A stretch of DNA of 6,704 bases from Alphaproteobacteria bacterium. Lineage in GTDB: Bacteria; Pseudomonadota; Alphaproteobacteria; 16-39-46. This document shows positions 1 through 5,653 of this stretch, in pieces (positions within the stretch are counted from its first letter, which is position 1; each line of letters begins with the position of its first letter). The stretch lies in NCBI GenBank assembly GCA_947497675.1, contig CANMHY010000042.1, positions 1-6,704 on the forward strand. Direction: 5' to 3'. The notes under the pieces are model-generated. The model was given only the letters and a program-made list of their open reading frames with translations. It searched no databases and was not told the origin of the DNA. The position numbers and the translations under genes are program-made.

Positions 1-2
1 CT

Positions 3-632
3 GCCGCAAAAAGTGGTATTTTACCCGCTGATATTATCCTTTCCTACGACGGGCTTCCCATTACTGCCTATGAAAAACTTCCCCGTTTTGTGGGAGAAAC
101 ACCGGTCGGTAAAAAAGTAATGGTTACACTGTGGAGAGCCGGAAAAGAGCTCTCTCTTCCCGTTATTATTGAAGAGTGGTCTGAGAGAGAACGAGAAGAA
201 TTTTCTGAATTGCAGAAAAATATGATTAAAATCCCCCTTTCTTCAGAATCTCCCGGCGTTTCTTATCAATCCTTTTTAGGTGTTTATGTAACACCTCTTA
301 CAAAAACCATGAAATCTTACTTTAAAATGCCTTTAGAGGTAGAGGGCGTTCTTATTGTTGGCCTTGAAAAGTATGTTCAAGGAACCGACAAAACCATTTC
401 TTTCCCAATACTCGACATTCAGATTGACGATATCATTGAAGAAGTGAATCAAACCAAAGTAACCTCCTTTCAAGAACTCGAAAATCTCCTTCAAACCCTC
501 TTAGCTTCTGGAAAACGCACCGTTCTTCTAAAGATATGGCGAAGCGGCGTCACCCATTATATTGCTTTAAATTTAGGAGACGTGGATGGAGCTCATAAAG
601 ACACTCCGAGAGACCCTGTCTCCCCTTCCTAA
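3..632 (+). CDS. Do/HtrA (DegP-like) periplasmic serine protease, C-terminal part only
   Basis: The reading frame is already open at the window edge and ends at TAA 630-632, so 209 C-terminal residues are visible. The GTG at 90 is internal. Residues 1-50 are the end of a PDZ domain (G-I-L-x-A-D-I-I-L-S-Y-D-G, then a G-K-x-V-x-V-T-L-W-R-A-G-K strand). A second PDZ domain lies at about 90-190, from G-V-Y-V-T-P-L to D-D-I-I-E-E-V-N and L-L-K-I-W-R-S-G-V-T-H-Y. Two tandem C-terminal PDZ domains after a trypsin-like domain are the DegP/DegQ/MucD arrangement; these periplasmic enzymes degrade or refold misfolded envelope proteins. The catalytic His-Asp-Ser domain and signal peptide would be upstream and are not seen. 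The last 47 bases overlap miaA, suggesting co-transcription and translational coupling. Family assignment is sound; the exact paralogue (degP, degQ, mucD) cannot be decided. Confidence 0.85.
   Translation, partial: AAKSGILPADIILSYDGLPITAYEKLPRFVGETPVGKKVMVTLWRAGKELSLPVIIEEWSEREREEFSELQKNMIKIPLSSESPGVSYQSFLGVYVTPLTKTMKSYFKMPLEVEGVLIVGLEKYVQGTDKTISFPILDIQIDDIIEEVNQTKVTSFQELENLLQTLLASGKRTVLLKIWRSGVTHYIALNLGDVDGAHKDTPRDPVSPS
575..580 (+). promoter_or_regulatory. Shine-Dalgarno site deciding the miaA start
   Basis: AGGAGA lies five bases before ATG 586, inside the end of the upstream protease gene. This supports the overlapping start at 586, which also places the P-loop at the usual distance from the N terminus. 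Seen directly; its use is inferred. Confidence 0.7.
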
Positions 633-1533
633 GAACACCGTTTTTGTCATTGCAGGACCCACAGCCAGTGGTAAATCTCAGTTTACCCTTGATCTTGCAG
701 CATCCTTAGAGGGCGTCATTATCAATGGGGATAGCCTTCAACTCTATCGTGAGCTCCCTCTTTTAACGGCCCATCCCTCAGCGGTTGATTTAAAGAAAGT
801 TTCTCACAAACTCTATGGAACGCTTGATCTCGAAACACGGACCACGGCTCCTCTTTGGGCGGATCTTGCTCACACCGAAATTCAAAAAGCCCAAAAAAGG
901 GGTAAAATACCCATTATTGTAGGTGGGACTGGATTTTACTTAAAAGTCCTCATGGAAGGCCTCAATGATATTCCGAAAATCCCTCCTGAGATTCGAGAAA
1001 AAGGACGGCTTCTCCTTCAAGAGAAAGGTCTTTCTTTTCTCTGGGAAGACTTGAAAACAAAAGATCCTGAGACCCTCCTCTCTCTTTCCCCAAACGATAC
1101 ACAACGCCTTTTACGCGCCTGGGAAATCTATGAATTTACAAATATACCCCTTTCCCTTTGGCAAAAAAAAGACATTCTCTCTGAGACTCAGAAAAATCTT
1201 TCATTTTTCAAAATTCTTCTCAAACCACCTCGAGACGCGCTTTGTAAAGCCATTGAACATCGAACAACAGCAATGATTGAAAAAGGGGCTTTAAAAGAAG
1301 TCCAAAATCTTCTCACACAAGATCTTCCAGCTTTCCACCCCCTTCGAAAAGCTGTGGGCGTTACTGAACTTCAAGCGCACCTCGAAGGAGACACATCCCT
1401 TGAGGAAGCACTGTTGAAGATGTCCATCAAAACCCGTCAATATGCAAAACGGCAAACCACTTGGTTTGCCCATCAGTTTAACCCAGATTTCATTTATCCT
1501 CTTTTGTATGATGGGACGAATGAATCCTCTTGA
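586..1533 (+). CDS. miaA: tRNA dimethylallyltransferase MiaA
   Basis: MiaA transfers the dimethylallyl group of DMAPP to N6 of adenosine 37 in tRNAs reading UNN codons, the first step towards ms2i6A, in the cytoplasm. The 315-residue length is normal. Visible family motifs in order: P-loop G-P-T-A-S-G-K-S at 24-31; I-N-G-D-S-L-Q-L-Y at 46-54 (the Asp is the expected general base); S-H-K-L-Y-G at 73-78; V-G-G-T-G-F-Y-L-K at 112-120; N-D-T-Q-R-L-L-R-A-W-E at 170-180; A-V-G-V-T-E-L at 256-262; and the C-terminal T-R-Q-Y-A-K-R-Q-x-T-W-F at 283-294. Nothing appears broken. It overlaps the upstream protease gene by 47 bases and has its own strong ribosome binding site. Many alphaproteobacteria carry miaA near degP and hflKC, so this is probably the ancestral chromosomal context. 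The usual downstream housekeeping genes are replaced here by accessory genes. No terminator with a T-run is visible after the stop. Confidence 0.97.
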   Translation: MELIKTLRETLSPLPKNTVFVIAGPTASGKSQFTLDLAASLEGVIINGDSLQLYRELPLLTAHPSAVDLKKVSHKLYGTLDLETRTTAPLWADLAHTEIQKAQKRGKIPIIVGGTGFYLKVLMEGLNDIPKIPPEIREKGRLLLQEKGLSFLWEDLKTKDPETLLSLSPNDTQRLLRAWEIYEFTNIPLSLWQKKDILSETQKNLSFFKILLKPPRDALCKAIEHRTTAMIEKGALKEVQNLLTQDLPAFHPLRKAVGVTELQAHLEGDTSLEEALLKMSIKTRQYAKRQTTWFAHQFNPDFIYPLLYDGTNESS

Positions 1534-1558
1534 GAGAAAGAAATAAATGTTTTTTTGA

Positions 1559-1587
1559 TTGTAAATAATGTCACATTGTGACATTAT
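1559..1587 (+). promoter_or_regulatory. Possible promoter of abiEi-abiEii
   Basis: TTGTAA (1559-1564) and CATTAT (1582-1587) are separated by 17 bases; each matches four of six sigma70 consensus positions. Transcription would begin near 1594, at the abiEi ATG, which has no Shine-Dalgarno sequence, so the message could be leaderless. The boxes are weak and the region is AT-rich, so this is tentative. Confidence 0.35.
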
Positions 1588-1590
1588 TTA
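1562..1590. promoter_or_regulatory. Perfect 29-bp palindrome, probable AbiEi operator
   Basis: The arm TAAATAATGTCAC (1562-1574) is repeated exactly as its reverse complement at 1578-1590. The middle ATT also pairs at its ends, so the whole stretch is an odd palindrome centred on 1576. It ends three bases before the abiEi start codon and overlaps the only promoter-like boxes. Characterised AbiEi proteins repress their own operon by binding inverted repeats in the promoter, so a self-regulatory operator is the likeliest role. It lacks a following T-run on either strand, which argues against a rho-independent terminator for miaA. Confidence 0.65.
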
Positions 1591-1593
1591 GAA

Positions 1594-2388
1594 ATGAAAA
1601 AACATTCTTATCTCCTCCCTTATATAGAAGAATTAAGAAAGCAGGGAAGATATCTTTTTATAAAGAAAGATGCTCTTCAGACCCTCAATGTTTCAAAAAA
1701 TGCCTTACAACTAAGCATCACGCGTCTTTGTAAGAAAGGAAAACTTGGATATATAAAAAAAGGTCTTTATCAAATTATTCCCATTGAATATGAATCTATA
1801 GGATCTTTGCCTCCTGAGTGGATCATAAATGATTTGATGATTCATCTTGGTATTCCTTATTATATCGGGTTACTTTCTGCTGCAGCACTTCATGGAGCAG
1901 CTCATCAAGCTCCTCAAATTTTTCAAGTTATCTGTCAAAAGAAAATTCCAGATTTAATTCTTGGAAAAATTAAGATTTTCTTTTATGAAAGCAAAGATTT
2001 TTTTACCATTCCAACTCAAGATCTTAAAACCCCAGCTGGCTACGTCAAAGTTTCGACTCCAGAAGGAACAGCTTTTGATTTAATACGCTATTATCATCAA
2101 TCTGGACACCTCAACCATGTGGCAACAATTCTAAGCGAACTTTCAGAAGTGATGAACCCTAAAAAACTTCCACTCATAGCTCAAAAATTGGCCCTTTGCT
2201 ACAGCCAACGTCTTGGATATCTTTTGGATATTTTAAATCATGAGGCATTGAGCAAACCATTATATCAGTTCATATCCCATAAAAACGTATTATATAGTCC
2301 TTTGAGACCAGATGGTTCAAGACAAAATTCGGAGAAAAATATGAAATGGCATCTTCTCGTCAATGAAAAAGTAGAGTCTGATTTATGA
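1594..2388 (+). CDS. abiEi: AbiEi family type IV antitoxin / transcriptional repressor
   Basis: This is the antitoxin of an AbiE type IV toxin-antitoxin system. In characterised systems it represses its own operon and counteracts AbiEii without binding it stably. The 264-residue length fits the family. Residues 1-63 form a predicted winged helix-turn-helix (I-K-K-D-A-L through S-K-N-A-L-Q-L-S-I-T-R-L, then a wing at K-G-K-L-G-Y-I-K-K-G-L-Y). The C-terminal domain (about 72-262) carries strongly family-typical segments: L-P-P-E-W-I-I-N-D-L-M, Y-Y-I-G-L-L-S-A-A-A-L-H-G-A-A-H, V-S-T-P-E-G-T-A-F-D-L-I-R-Y, G-H-L-N-H-V-A-T-I-L, R-L-G-Y-L-L-D and Y-S-P-L-R-P. The ATG at 1594 has no Shine-Dalgarno and directly follows the palindrome. 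The stop overlaps the toxin start by four bases (ATGA), so the two are translationally coupled. No sign of decay. Confidence 0.9.
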   Translation: MKKHSYLLPYIEELRKQGRYLFIKKDALQTLNVSKNALQLSITRLCKKGKLGYIKKGLYQIIPIEYESIGSLPPEWIINDLMIHLGIPYYIGLLSAAALHGAAHQAPQIFQVICQKKIPDLILGKIKIFFYESKDFFTIPTQDLKTPAGYVKVSTPEGTAFDLIRYYHQSGHLNHVATILSELSEVMNPKKLPLIAQKLALCYSQRLGYLLDILNHEALSKPLYQFISHKNVLYSPLRPDGSRQNSEKNMKWHLLVNEKVESDL

Positions 2389-3203
2389 TTCCTCAAAATT
2401 TTATTATTGAATGGAAAAATCAAGCCCCCTGGAAAGATAATGCTCAAGTCGAGCAAGATCTTATTTTATCTCGGGCAATCGTTGAAATTTTTTCCAGCAA
2501 GATTTTGAAAGATTCTCTTATTTTTCGCGGTGGTACTGCTTTGTATAAGTTACACTCTTCCCTTCAAGAACGTTATTCAGAAGATCTTGATTTTGTTCAA
2601 AAAGATGCCGGTCCTATTGGAAATATCTTAAAAGAACTTCATAAGGTTCTTAATCCCTGGTTAGGCAAACCTAAATGGAAACAAACCAAGGGAAGAGCTA
2701 CATTCTATTATCCTTATGAATCTGAGATTTCTCCAAAACGAAACATGAAGATAAAAATTGAAATTAATACTCGAGAACACTTCAGCTATTGTGATTTGGC
2801 AGACATTCCTTTTCGAATTTCTAATCGATGGTTTGAAGGAAAAGCATCCGTAACATCATACGCTTTAGAAGAATTAATGGGCACCAAAATGAGAGCTCTT
2901 TATCAGCGAAAAAAAGGCCGTGATCTCTTTGATCTCATGATAATGATACAAAACTTTCCTAAATTAGATCGGCAAAAAATTGTTGATTGTTTTCTCTTTT
3001 ATCTAAACAAAGAAAACCTAAGGGTTTCTCGTGCAGAATTTGAGAAAAACATGCACCAAAAACTGCAAGATAACATTTTCTTAGAAGATATTTTTCCACT
3101 TCTTCACTCCAACCATAAATACGACCCTAAAATATCGTATGCTTTTGTTCATGATGAATTGATTCGTTTGTTACCAGGAGAACCTTGGGCAAAAAATTTA
3201 TAG
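2385..3203 (+). CDS. abiEii: AbiEii family toxin, nucleotidyltransferase (MNT fold)
   Basis: This is the toxin partner of the upstream antitoxin. AbiEii/MenT proteins are DNA-polymerase-beta-like nucleotidyltransferases that stop growth; MenT relatives from mycobacteria add nucleotides to tRNA acceptor ends, while the target here is unknown. The 272 residues contain the core motif R-G-G-T-A-L-Y at 48-54 followed by S-E-D-L-D-F-V at 65-71, giving metal-binding D67 and D69. The third acidic strand is probably K-I-E-I-N-T-R-E at 124-131. The conserved K-M-R-A-L-Y-Q-R-K-K-G-R-D-L-F-D-L block is at 168-184. All expected catalytic residues are present, so the protein is probably active. Translation starts at an ATGA overlap with abiEi and no strong Shine-Dalgarno of its own is seen, which would keep toxin output tied to antitoxin output. 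It could serve phage abortive infection or element maintenance. Confidence 0.9.
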   Translation: MIPQNFIIEWKNQAPWKDNAQVEQDLILSRAIVEIFSSKILKDSLIFRGGTALYKLHSSLQERYSEDLDFVQKDAGPIGNILKELHKVLNPWLGKPKWKQTKGRATFYYPYESEISPKRNMKIKIEINTREHFSYCDLADIPFRISNRWFEGKASVTSYALEELMGTKMRALYQRKKGRDLFDLMIMIQNFPKLDRQKIVDCFLFYLNKENLRVSRAEFEKNMHQKLQDNIFLEDIFPLLHSNHKYDPKISYAFVHDELIRLLPGEPWAKNL

Positions 3204-3308
3204 AAGGACGAAAATTCCTGCTTTTTGATCATCTTTCCTATTGTTTTTTTTATGAAATTTGTCGTTATAATATAAAAGCCACCCCTATCTTTTTCAAAAT
3301 ACATAACT

Positions 3309-4349
3309 TTATTTTTCAAAAATGTCTGTGTTCGTCGATTCTTCTTCCAGCTGTTCCAGAGATCCTGCTAGCTCATGGAGTTTCATTTGCAATTTTTTCT
3401 TATTAATAATTTTTGTTTCATATTCTGAAATCATCGTAGGGGACATATTTCTGCTAAGAGCATATTTAACAACTTCCTCATCCTTCGTTTTACAAATTAA
3501 TATTCCAATACTTGGGTTTTCATGGACTTTTTTTACATCCCTATCTAATGCTTCAAGATAAAATTCAAGTTTACCAAGATATTCAGGTTTAAATTCTGTA
3601 ACTTTTAGCTCTATCGCAGTTAGACAATTAAGTTCTCGGTTATGTAATAAAAGATCTATCCTAAAATCTTTTCCTCCCACTTGTATTGTATATTCCTCTC
3701 CTATCAAACTAAAATCTGGGCCTATTTCAAGAAAAAACTTTCTAAGATTTTGAAGAAGAGCTTTTCTTAAATCATTCTCTTTATGTCCCTCTGGGAGATC
3801 TAAAAACTCAAAAAAATAAATATCTTTAAACACATTTCTTGTAGATACAGGAAATTCTGACAACGCTGTTGACAGTTTTTGGTTAGAAAGCATTGTTCTT
3901 TCAAAAGATGAGCTATCTATTATACGAGAAAAATCCCGAGCAGTATAGTTTTGCTGCGCAGCTAACCTCATATAAAACTCTTTTTCTTCACACGTTTTTG
4001 TTTTAGAAAGGATATGTAAATGATTAGACCATGAAACTTCTGTCAACAGCGTTGACAGTTTTTCATTATCTTTATATTCCTCATAAAATTTCTTCATTCT
4101 CCATATGTTTCTGGCAGAAAACCCTCTTGTTCCGGATTCTTTAGAGAGGATATAAGTTGATAGTTCTTCAACTATATTCTTTCCCCATTCTTCCTTCTCT
4201 ATTTTATCACTTACATATCTGCCTATATCCCAGTAAAGAGATATAAGAGACTTATTAATTTGTTTCCAAGACTTAGATTTAGACTCTTCTATCATTCGAT
4301 AAATACTAAAAAAATCTTCTTGATAAGTCTTAATAAGTTTTTTGGACAC
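3309..4349 (-). CDS. YhcG/DUF1016 family PDDEXK nuclease
   Basis: The 346-residue protein matches the two-domain YhcG plan. The N-terminal DUF1016 region (about 8-160) includes L-Y-W-D-I-G-R-Y, G-T-R-G-F-S-A-R-N-I-W-R-M-K-K-F-Y and V-S-W-S-N-H-L. The C-terminal PD-(D/E)XK nuclease domain (about 175-320) includes I-G-E-E-Y at 216-220, D-F-R-I-D-L-L-L with D232, and A-I-E-L-K with E247 and K249. The rest, E-Y-L-G-K-L-E-F-Y-L-E-A-L-D and N-P-S-I-G-I-L-I-C-K, is family-typical. Catalytic residues are intact. The start is GTG at 4349, supported by AGGA seven bases upstream on the minus strand; an in-frame TAG lies 9-12 bases before it. Relatives are often found with type I restriction systems or other defence genes, sometimes alone, and have been proposed as DNA-damage or mobile-element nucleases; the substrate here is unknown. 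It is convergent with abiEii, 105 bases apart, and no convincing terminator hairpin lies between. Confidence 0.9.
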   Translation of the reverse strand: MSKKLIKTYQEDFFSIYRMIEESKSKSWKQINKSLISLYWDIGRYVSDKIEKEEWGKNIVEELSTYILSKESGTRGFSARNIWRMKKFYEEYKDNEKLSTLLTEVSWSNHLHILSKTKTCEEKEFYMRLAAQQNYTARDFSRIIDSSSFERTMLSNQKLSTALSEFPVSTRNVFKDIYFFEFLDLPEGHKENDLRKALLQNLRKFFLEIGPDFSLIGEEYTIQVGGKDFRIDLLLHNRELNCLTAIELKVTEFKPEYLGKLEFYLEALDRDVKKVHENPSIGILICKTKDEEVVKYALSRNMSPTMISEYETKIINKKKLQMKLHELAGSLEQLEEESTNTDIFEK

Positions 4350-4502
4350 TCTATCTTCCTATATTTTAACTCTTTTACATAAAATTGATCTATGCATTAA
4401 TTTGAAAGAAGTACCTATTCCAATATTCATTCTTATTACAATCTTTATTGATTTTCCATACATAATTTTGATGTTATTTTAACCCATTTAGAAAAAAACT
4501 TC
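4350..4502. other. AT-rich spacer between the nuclease gene and the IS remnant
   Basis: No credible gene is seen in this spacer. On the minus strand it must contain the promoter of the nuclease gene, but no pair of boxes stands out from the AT-rich background. A 23-codon minus-strand frame begins near 4430 and closes just before the nuclease GTG; it has no good ribosome binding site and is not called a gene. The left end of the insertion sequence is absent. Confidence 0.5.
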
Positions 4503-5149
4503 ATGAACTTGCTTCTTTACTGTGTAACGACAATTAAAAATACCGACGCTATGGGATGTCAATTTGAAATTGCAGACCTTATCAAATCGAAAGGTGGCGA
4601 TTACATTTTCTCTCTTAAAGGCAATCAAGGAAACTTGAATGACGATGTCCGCCTTTATTTTAAAAAGTCCCCAGAGGGCCCAGAATGGGAGGATTACAAG
4701 GACGTTGAAAAGGGCACGGCCGGCGCATCAGAGTCACCAATAACGTGGCGTGGCTGCACGAGCTTCATCCAAATGGAAGACAATCCAAAGCCTGATTCGC
4801 ATTGAAGTATTACAGAAAAAATGGAAAAAAGTCATCTGAAACACGATATTACATCTCTTCCCTGGAAAAAAAAGCAGACAAACTATTGGAAGCTGTAAGC
4901 TCACATTGGGCGGTGAAGGCCTTCCATTGGGTGCTAGACATGTCGTTTGATGAAGATTATCTACGTACTCGAAAGGGCAATGCAGCAGAGGTGATGTCAA
5001 TCCTCCGGCACCTTGTTGCCTATAACATGTTACAGACCTACGTGAAGAGTCTGGGTCCCACGACGCGCATGAGCATCAAAGGTGCACGCAAGGCTTGCGG
5101 TTGGAATCAGGATACTCTCAAAAATGTCATTTCAAAGGGGGCAGAATAA
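4503..5149 (+). pseudogene. ISAs1-family transposase, N-truncated and frameshifted
   Basis: Joining three reading phases restores an ISAs1 (DDE) transposase C-terminal half. The first piece has D-A-M-G-C-Q (second catalytic Asp region, from 4545), [13 protein letters not shown] and D-V-E-K-G. A one-base loss near 4713 moves the phase to H-G-R-R-I-R-V-T and W-L-H-E-L-H-P. A second shift near 4772 leads to [12 protein letters not shown] third, in the A-runs at 4816-4830, leads to E-T-R-Y-Y-I-S-S-L and H-W-V-L-D-M-S-F-D-E-D-Y-L-R, ending with TAA at 5147-5149. The roughly 200 N-terminal residues with the first Asp are missing. In the usual H-W-x-I-E-N motif the Glu reads Lys (H-W-A-V-K-A). The separate frames at 4503-4805 and 4802-5149 are fragments of one dead gene, not two genes. 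Confidence 0.88.
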
Positions 5150-5150
5150 A

Positions 5151-5170
5151 CCTTTCTTGAGGCGGCCCTG
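5151..5170. repeat. Right terminal inverted repeat of the ISAs1 remnant
   Basis: The sequence ends GGCGGCCCTG at 5170. Read outside-in it begins CAGGGCCGCCTCAAG, resembling ISAs1-family ends, which commonly begin CAGGGCCGC. It starts one base after the transposase stop codon. This GC-rich block contrasts with the AT-rich DNA that begins immediately after it, marking the element boundary at about 5170/5171. Confidence 0.7.
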
Positions 5171-5186
5171 CTAAACTATATGCTCC

Positions 5187-5215
5187 TTGATTTTAAATTT
5201 AAAAACTCTTATAAT
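5187..5215 (+). promoter_or_regulatory. Sigma70-type promoter of the xre gene
   Basis: TTGATT (5187-5192) and a perfect TATAAT (5210-5215) are separated by 17 bases. Transcription would start near 5222, within the palindrome at 5218-5237, which suits autorepression. The promoter begins 17 bases outside the IS right end, so it is host or regulator DNA rather than part of the element. Confidence 0.7.
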
Positions 5216-5217
5216 AG

Positions 5218-5237
5218 TCGTTAAATATATATAACGA
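5218..5237. promoter_or_regulatory. Palindromic operator over the xre transcription start
   Basis: TCGTTA (5218-5223) and TAACGA (5232-5237) are inverted copies around an AT core. Read as a whole, the 20 bases are a palindrome with a single mismatched pair. It overlaps the predicted transcription start and precedes a HipB-like XRE gene; such antitoxins commonly bind palindromes in their own promoter. The position is strong evidence; the binding is inferred. Confidence 0.6.
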
Positions 5238-5256
5238 TGTTTATATGAGATATAAA

Positions 5257-5598
5257 ATGAAAAACCAGGTTCATCTTCCAATTCCAGCCATAAGGGCGTT
5301 ACGTAAAGTCGGAAAAGATATTAGTGATGCGCGGCGACGGCGTTATATTACAGCTCAGCTTATGGCAGAGCGTGCTGGAATATCGAAAGCAACGCTGGGA
5401 AAAATCGAAAAAGGAGACCCAACAACATCAATGGGAGCGTATGCGTCTATTTTATTTGTTCTGGGCATGACGAATCGGTTAGATGATTTAGTGGATGCTG
5501 TACATGATCTCACAGGACGTCAGCTTATGGATGAAAAATTGCCAAAAAGAGTTCGATTGCCAAACAATAAAAAAAAGGAAAACAATCATGAGTTATGA
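5257..5598 (+). CDS. HipB-like XRE-family regulator (antitoxin type)
   Basis: This 113-residue protein is a lambda-repressor-like helix-turn-helix regulator. The DNA-binding domain spans about 20-72, with helices 2-3 at Q-L-M-A-E-R-A-G-I-S-K-A-T-L-G-K-I-E-K-G (34-53), followed by G-A-Y-A-S-I-L-F-V-L-G-M. The R-A-L-R-K-x-G-K-D-I-S-D-A-R-R-R-R start and the C-terminal L-P-K-R-V-R-L-P are familiar from the XRE proteins encoded directly upstream of HipA-family kinase toxins. An ATG at 5245 in the same frame would add four residues; I prefer 5257 because GAGA lies six bases upstream of it, but the choice is not secure. It has its own promoter and operator just outside the IS remnant. No intact hipA follows, so it is probably an orphan antitoxin or a free-standing regulator. 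Confidence 0.82.
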   Translation: MKNQVHLPIPAIRALRKVGKDISDARRRRYITAQLMAERAGISKATLGKIEKGDPTTSMGAYASILFVLGMTNRLDDLVDAVHDLTGRQLMDEKLPKRVRLPNNKKKENNHEL

Positions 5599-5617
5599 AA
5601 AAATGATAGATTATTAA
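5588..5617 (+). pseudogene. Probable stub of a lost partner gene (hipA-like)
   Basis: AGGA at 5576-5579 stands eight bases before ATG 5588, and this ATG overlaps the end of the xre gene, exactly where the toxin gene starts in hipBA-type operons. The frame reads M-S-Y-E-K-M-I-D-Y and stops at TAA 5615-5617. I infer that the toxin gene was deleted just after its start; nine codons are too few to prove its identity. A functional translated minigene, or a ribosome-binding leftover, are alternatives. Confidence 0.4.
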
Positions 5618-5653
5618 AAGAGAGAGCGCATGAAATTATAAAGGGGTCTCTTA

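Larger units (their letters stand above)
4503..5170 (+). mobile_element. ISAs1-family insertion sequence remnant (right part)
   Basis: This stretch holds the C-terminal half of an ISAs1-type transposase followed by a right terminal inverted repeat. Recognisable transposase similarity begins by about 4545; the exact left junction is uncertain and could lie anywhere in about 4503-4545. No copy of the terminal repeat is found upstream in the window, so the left end was deleted. The segment is visibly richer in G and C than the flanking sequence, consistent with arrival from elsewhere. Without the left end no target duplication can be identified. It can no longer move by itself. Confidence 0.8.

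Noticed and set aside
1291..1584. Minus-strand frame of 97 codons
   Set aside because: It is antisense to the conserved end of miaA and its translation resembles nothing; a shadow.
1562..1590. Palindrome as rho-independent terminator of miaA
   Set aside because: It is AT-rich and lacks a following T-run on either strand; its position at the abiEi start fits an operator better.
2265..2456. Minus-strand frame of 63 codons across the abiEi/abiEii junction
   Set aside because: Both sense genes are clear family members; this is a shadow.
3266..3271. Perfect TATAAT between abiEii and the nuclease gene
   Set aside because: On the plus strand it has no good -35 at 16-18 bases and no gene downstream in that direction; probably chance in AT-rich DNA.
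3185..3406. Plus-strand frame of 73 codons after abiEii
   Set aside because: It overlaps the ends of two well-supported genes, has a biased F/I-rich composition expected from AT-rich non-coding DNA, and shows no recognisable motif.
3322..3561. Plus-strand frame of 79 codons
   Set aside because: It is antisense to the nuclease gene with low-complexity S/F-rich translation; a shadow.
4350..4430. Short minus-strand upstream frame (23 codons) before the nuclease GTG
   Set aside because: No convincing ribosome binding site and no conserved sequence; cannot be supported as a leader peptide.
4734..5000. Minus-strand frame of 88 codons in the IS remnant
   Set aside because: It is antisense to the recognisable transposase segments.
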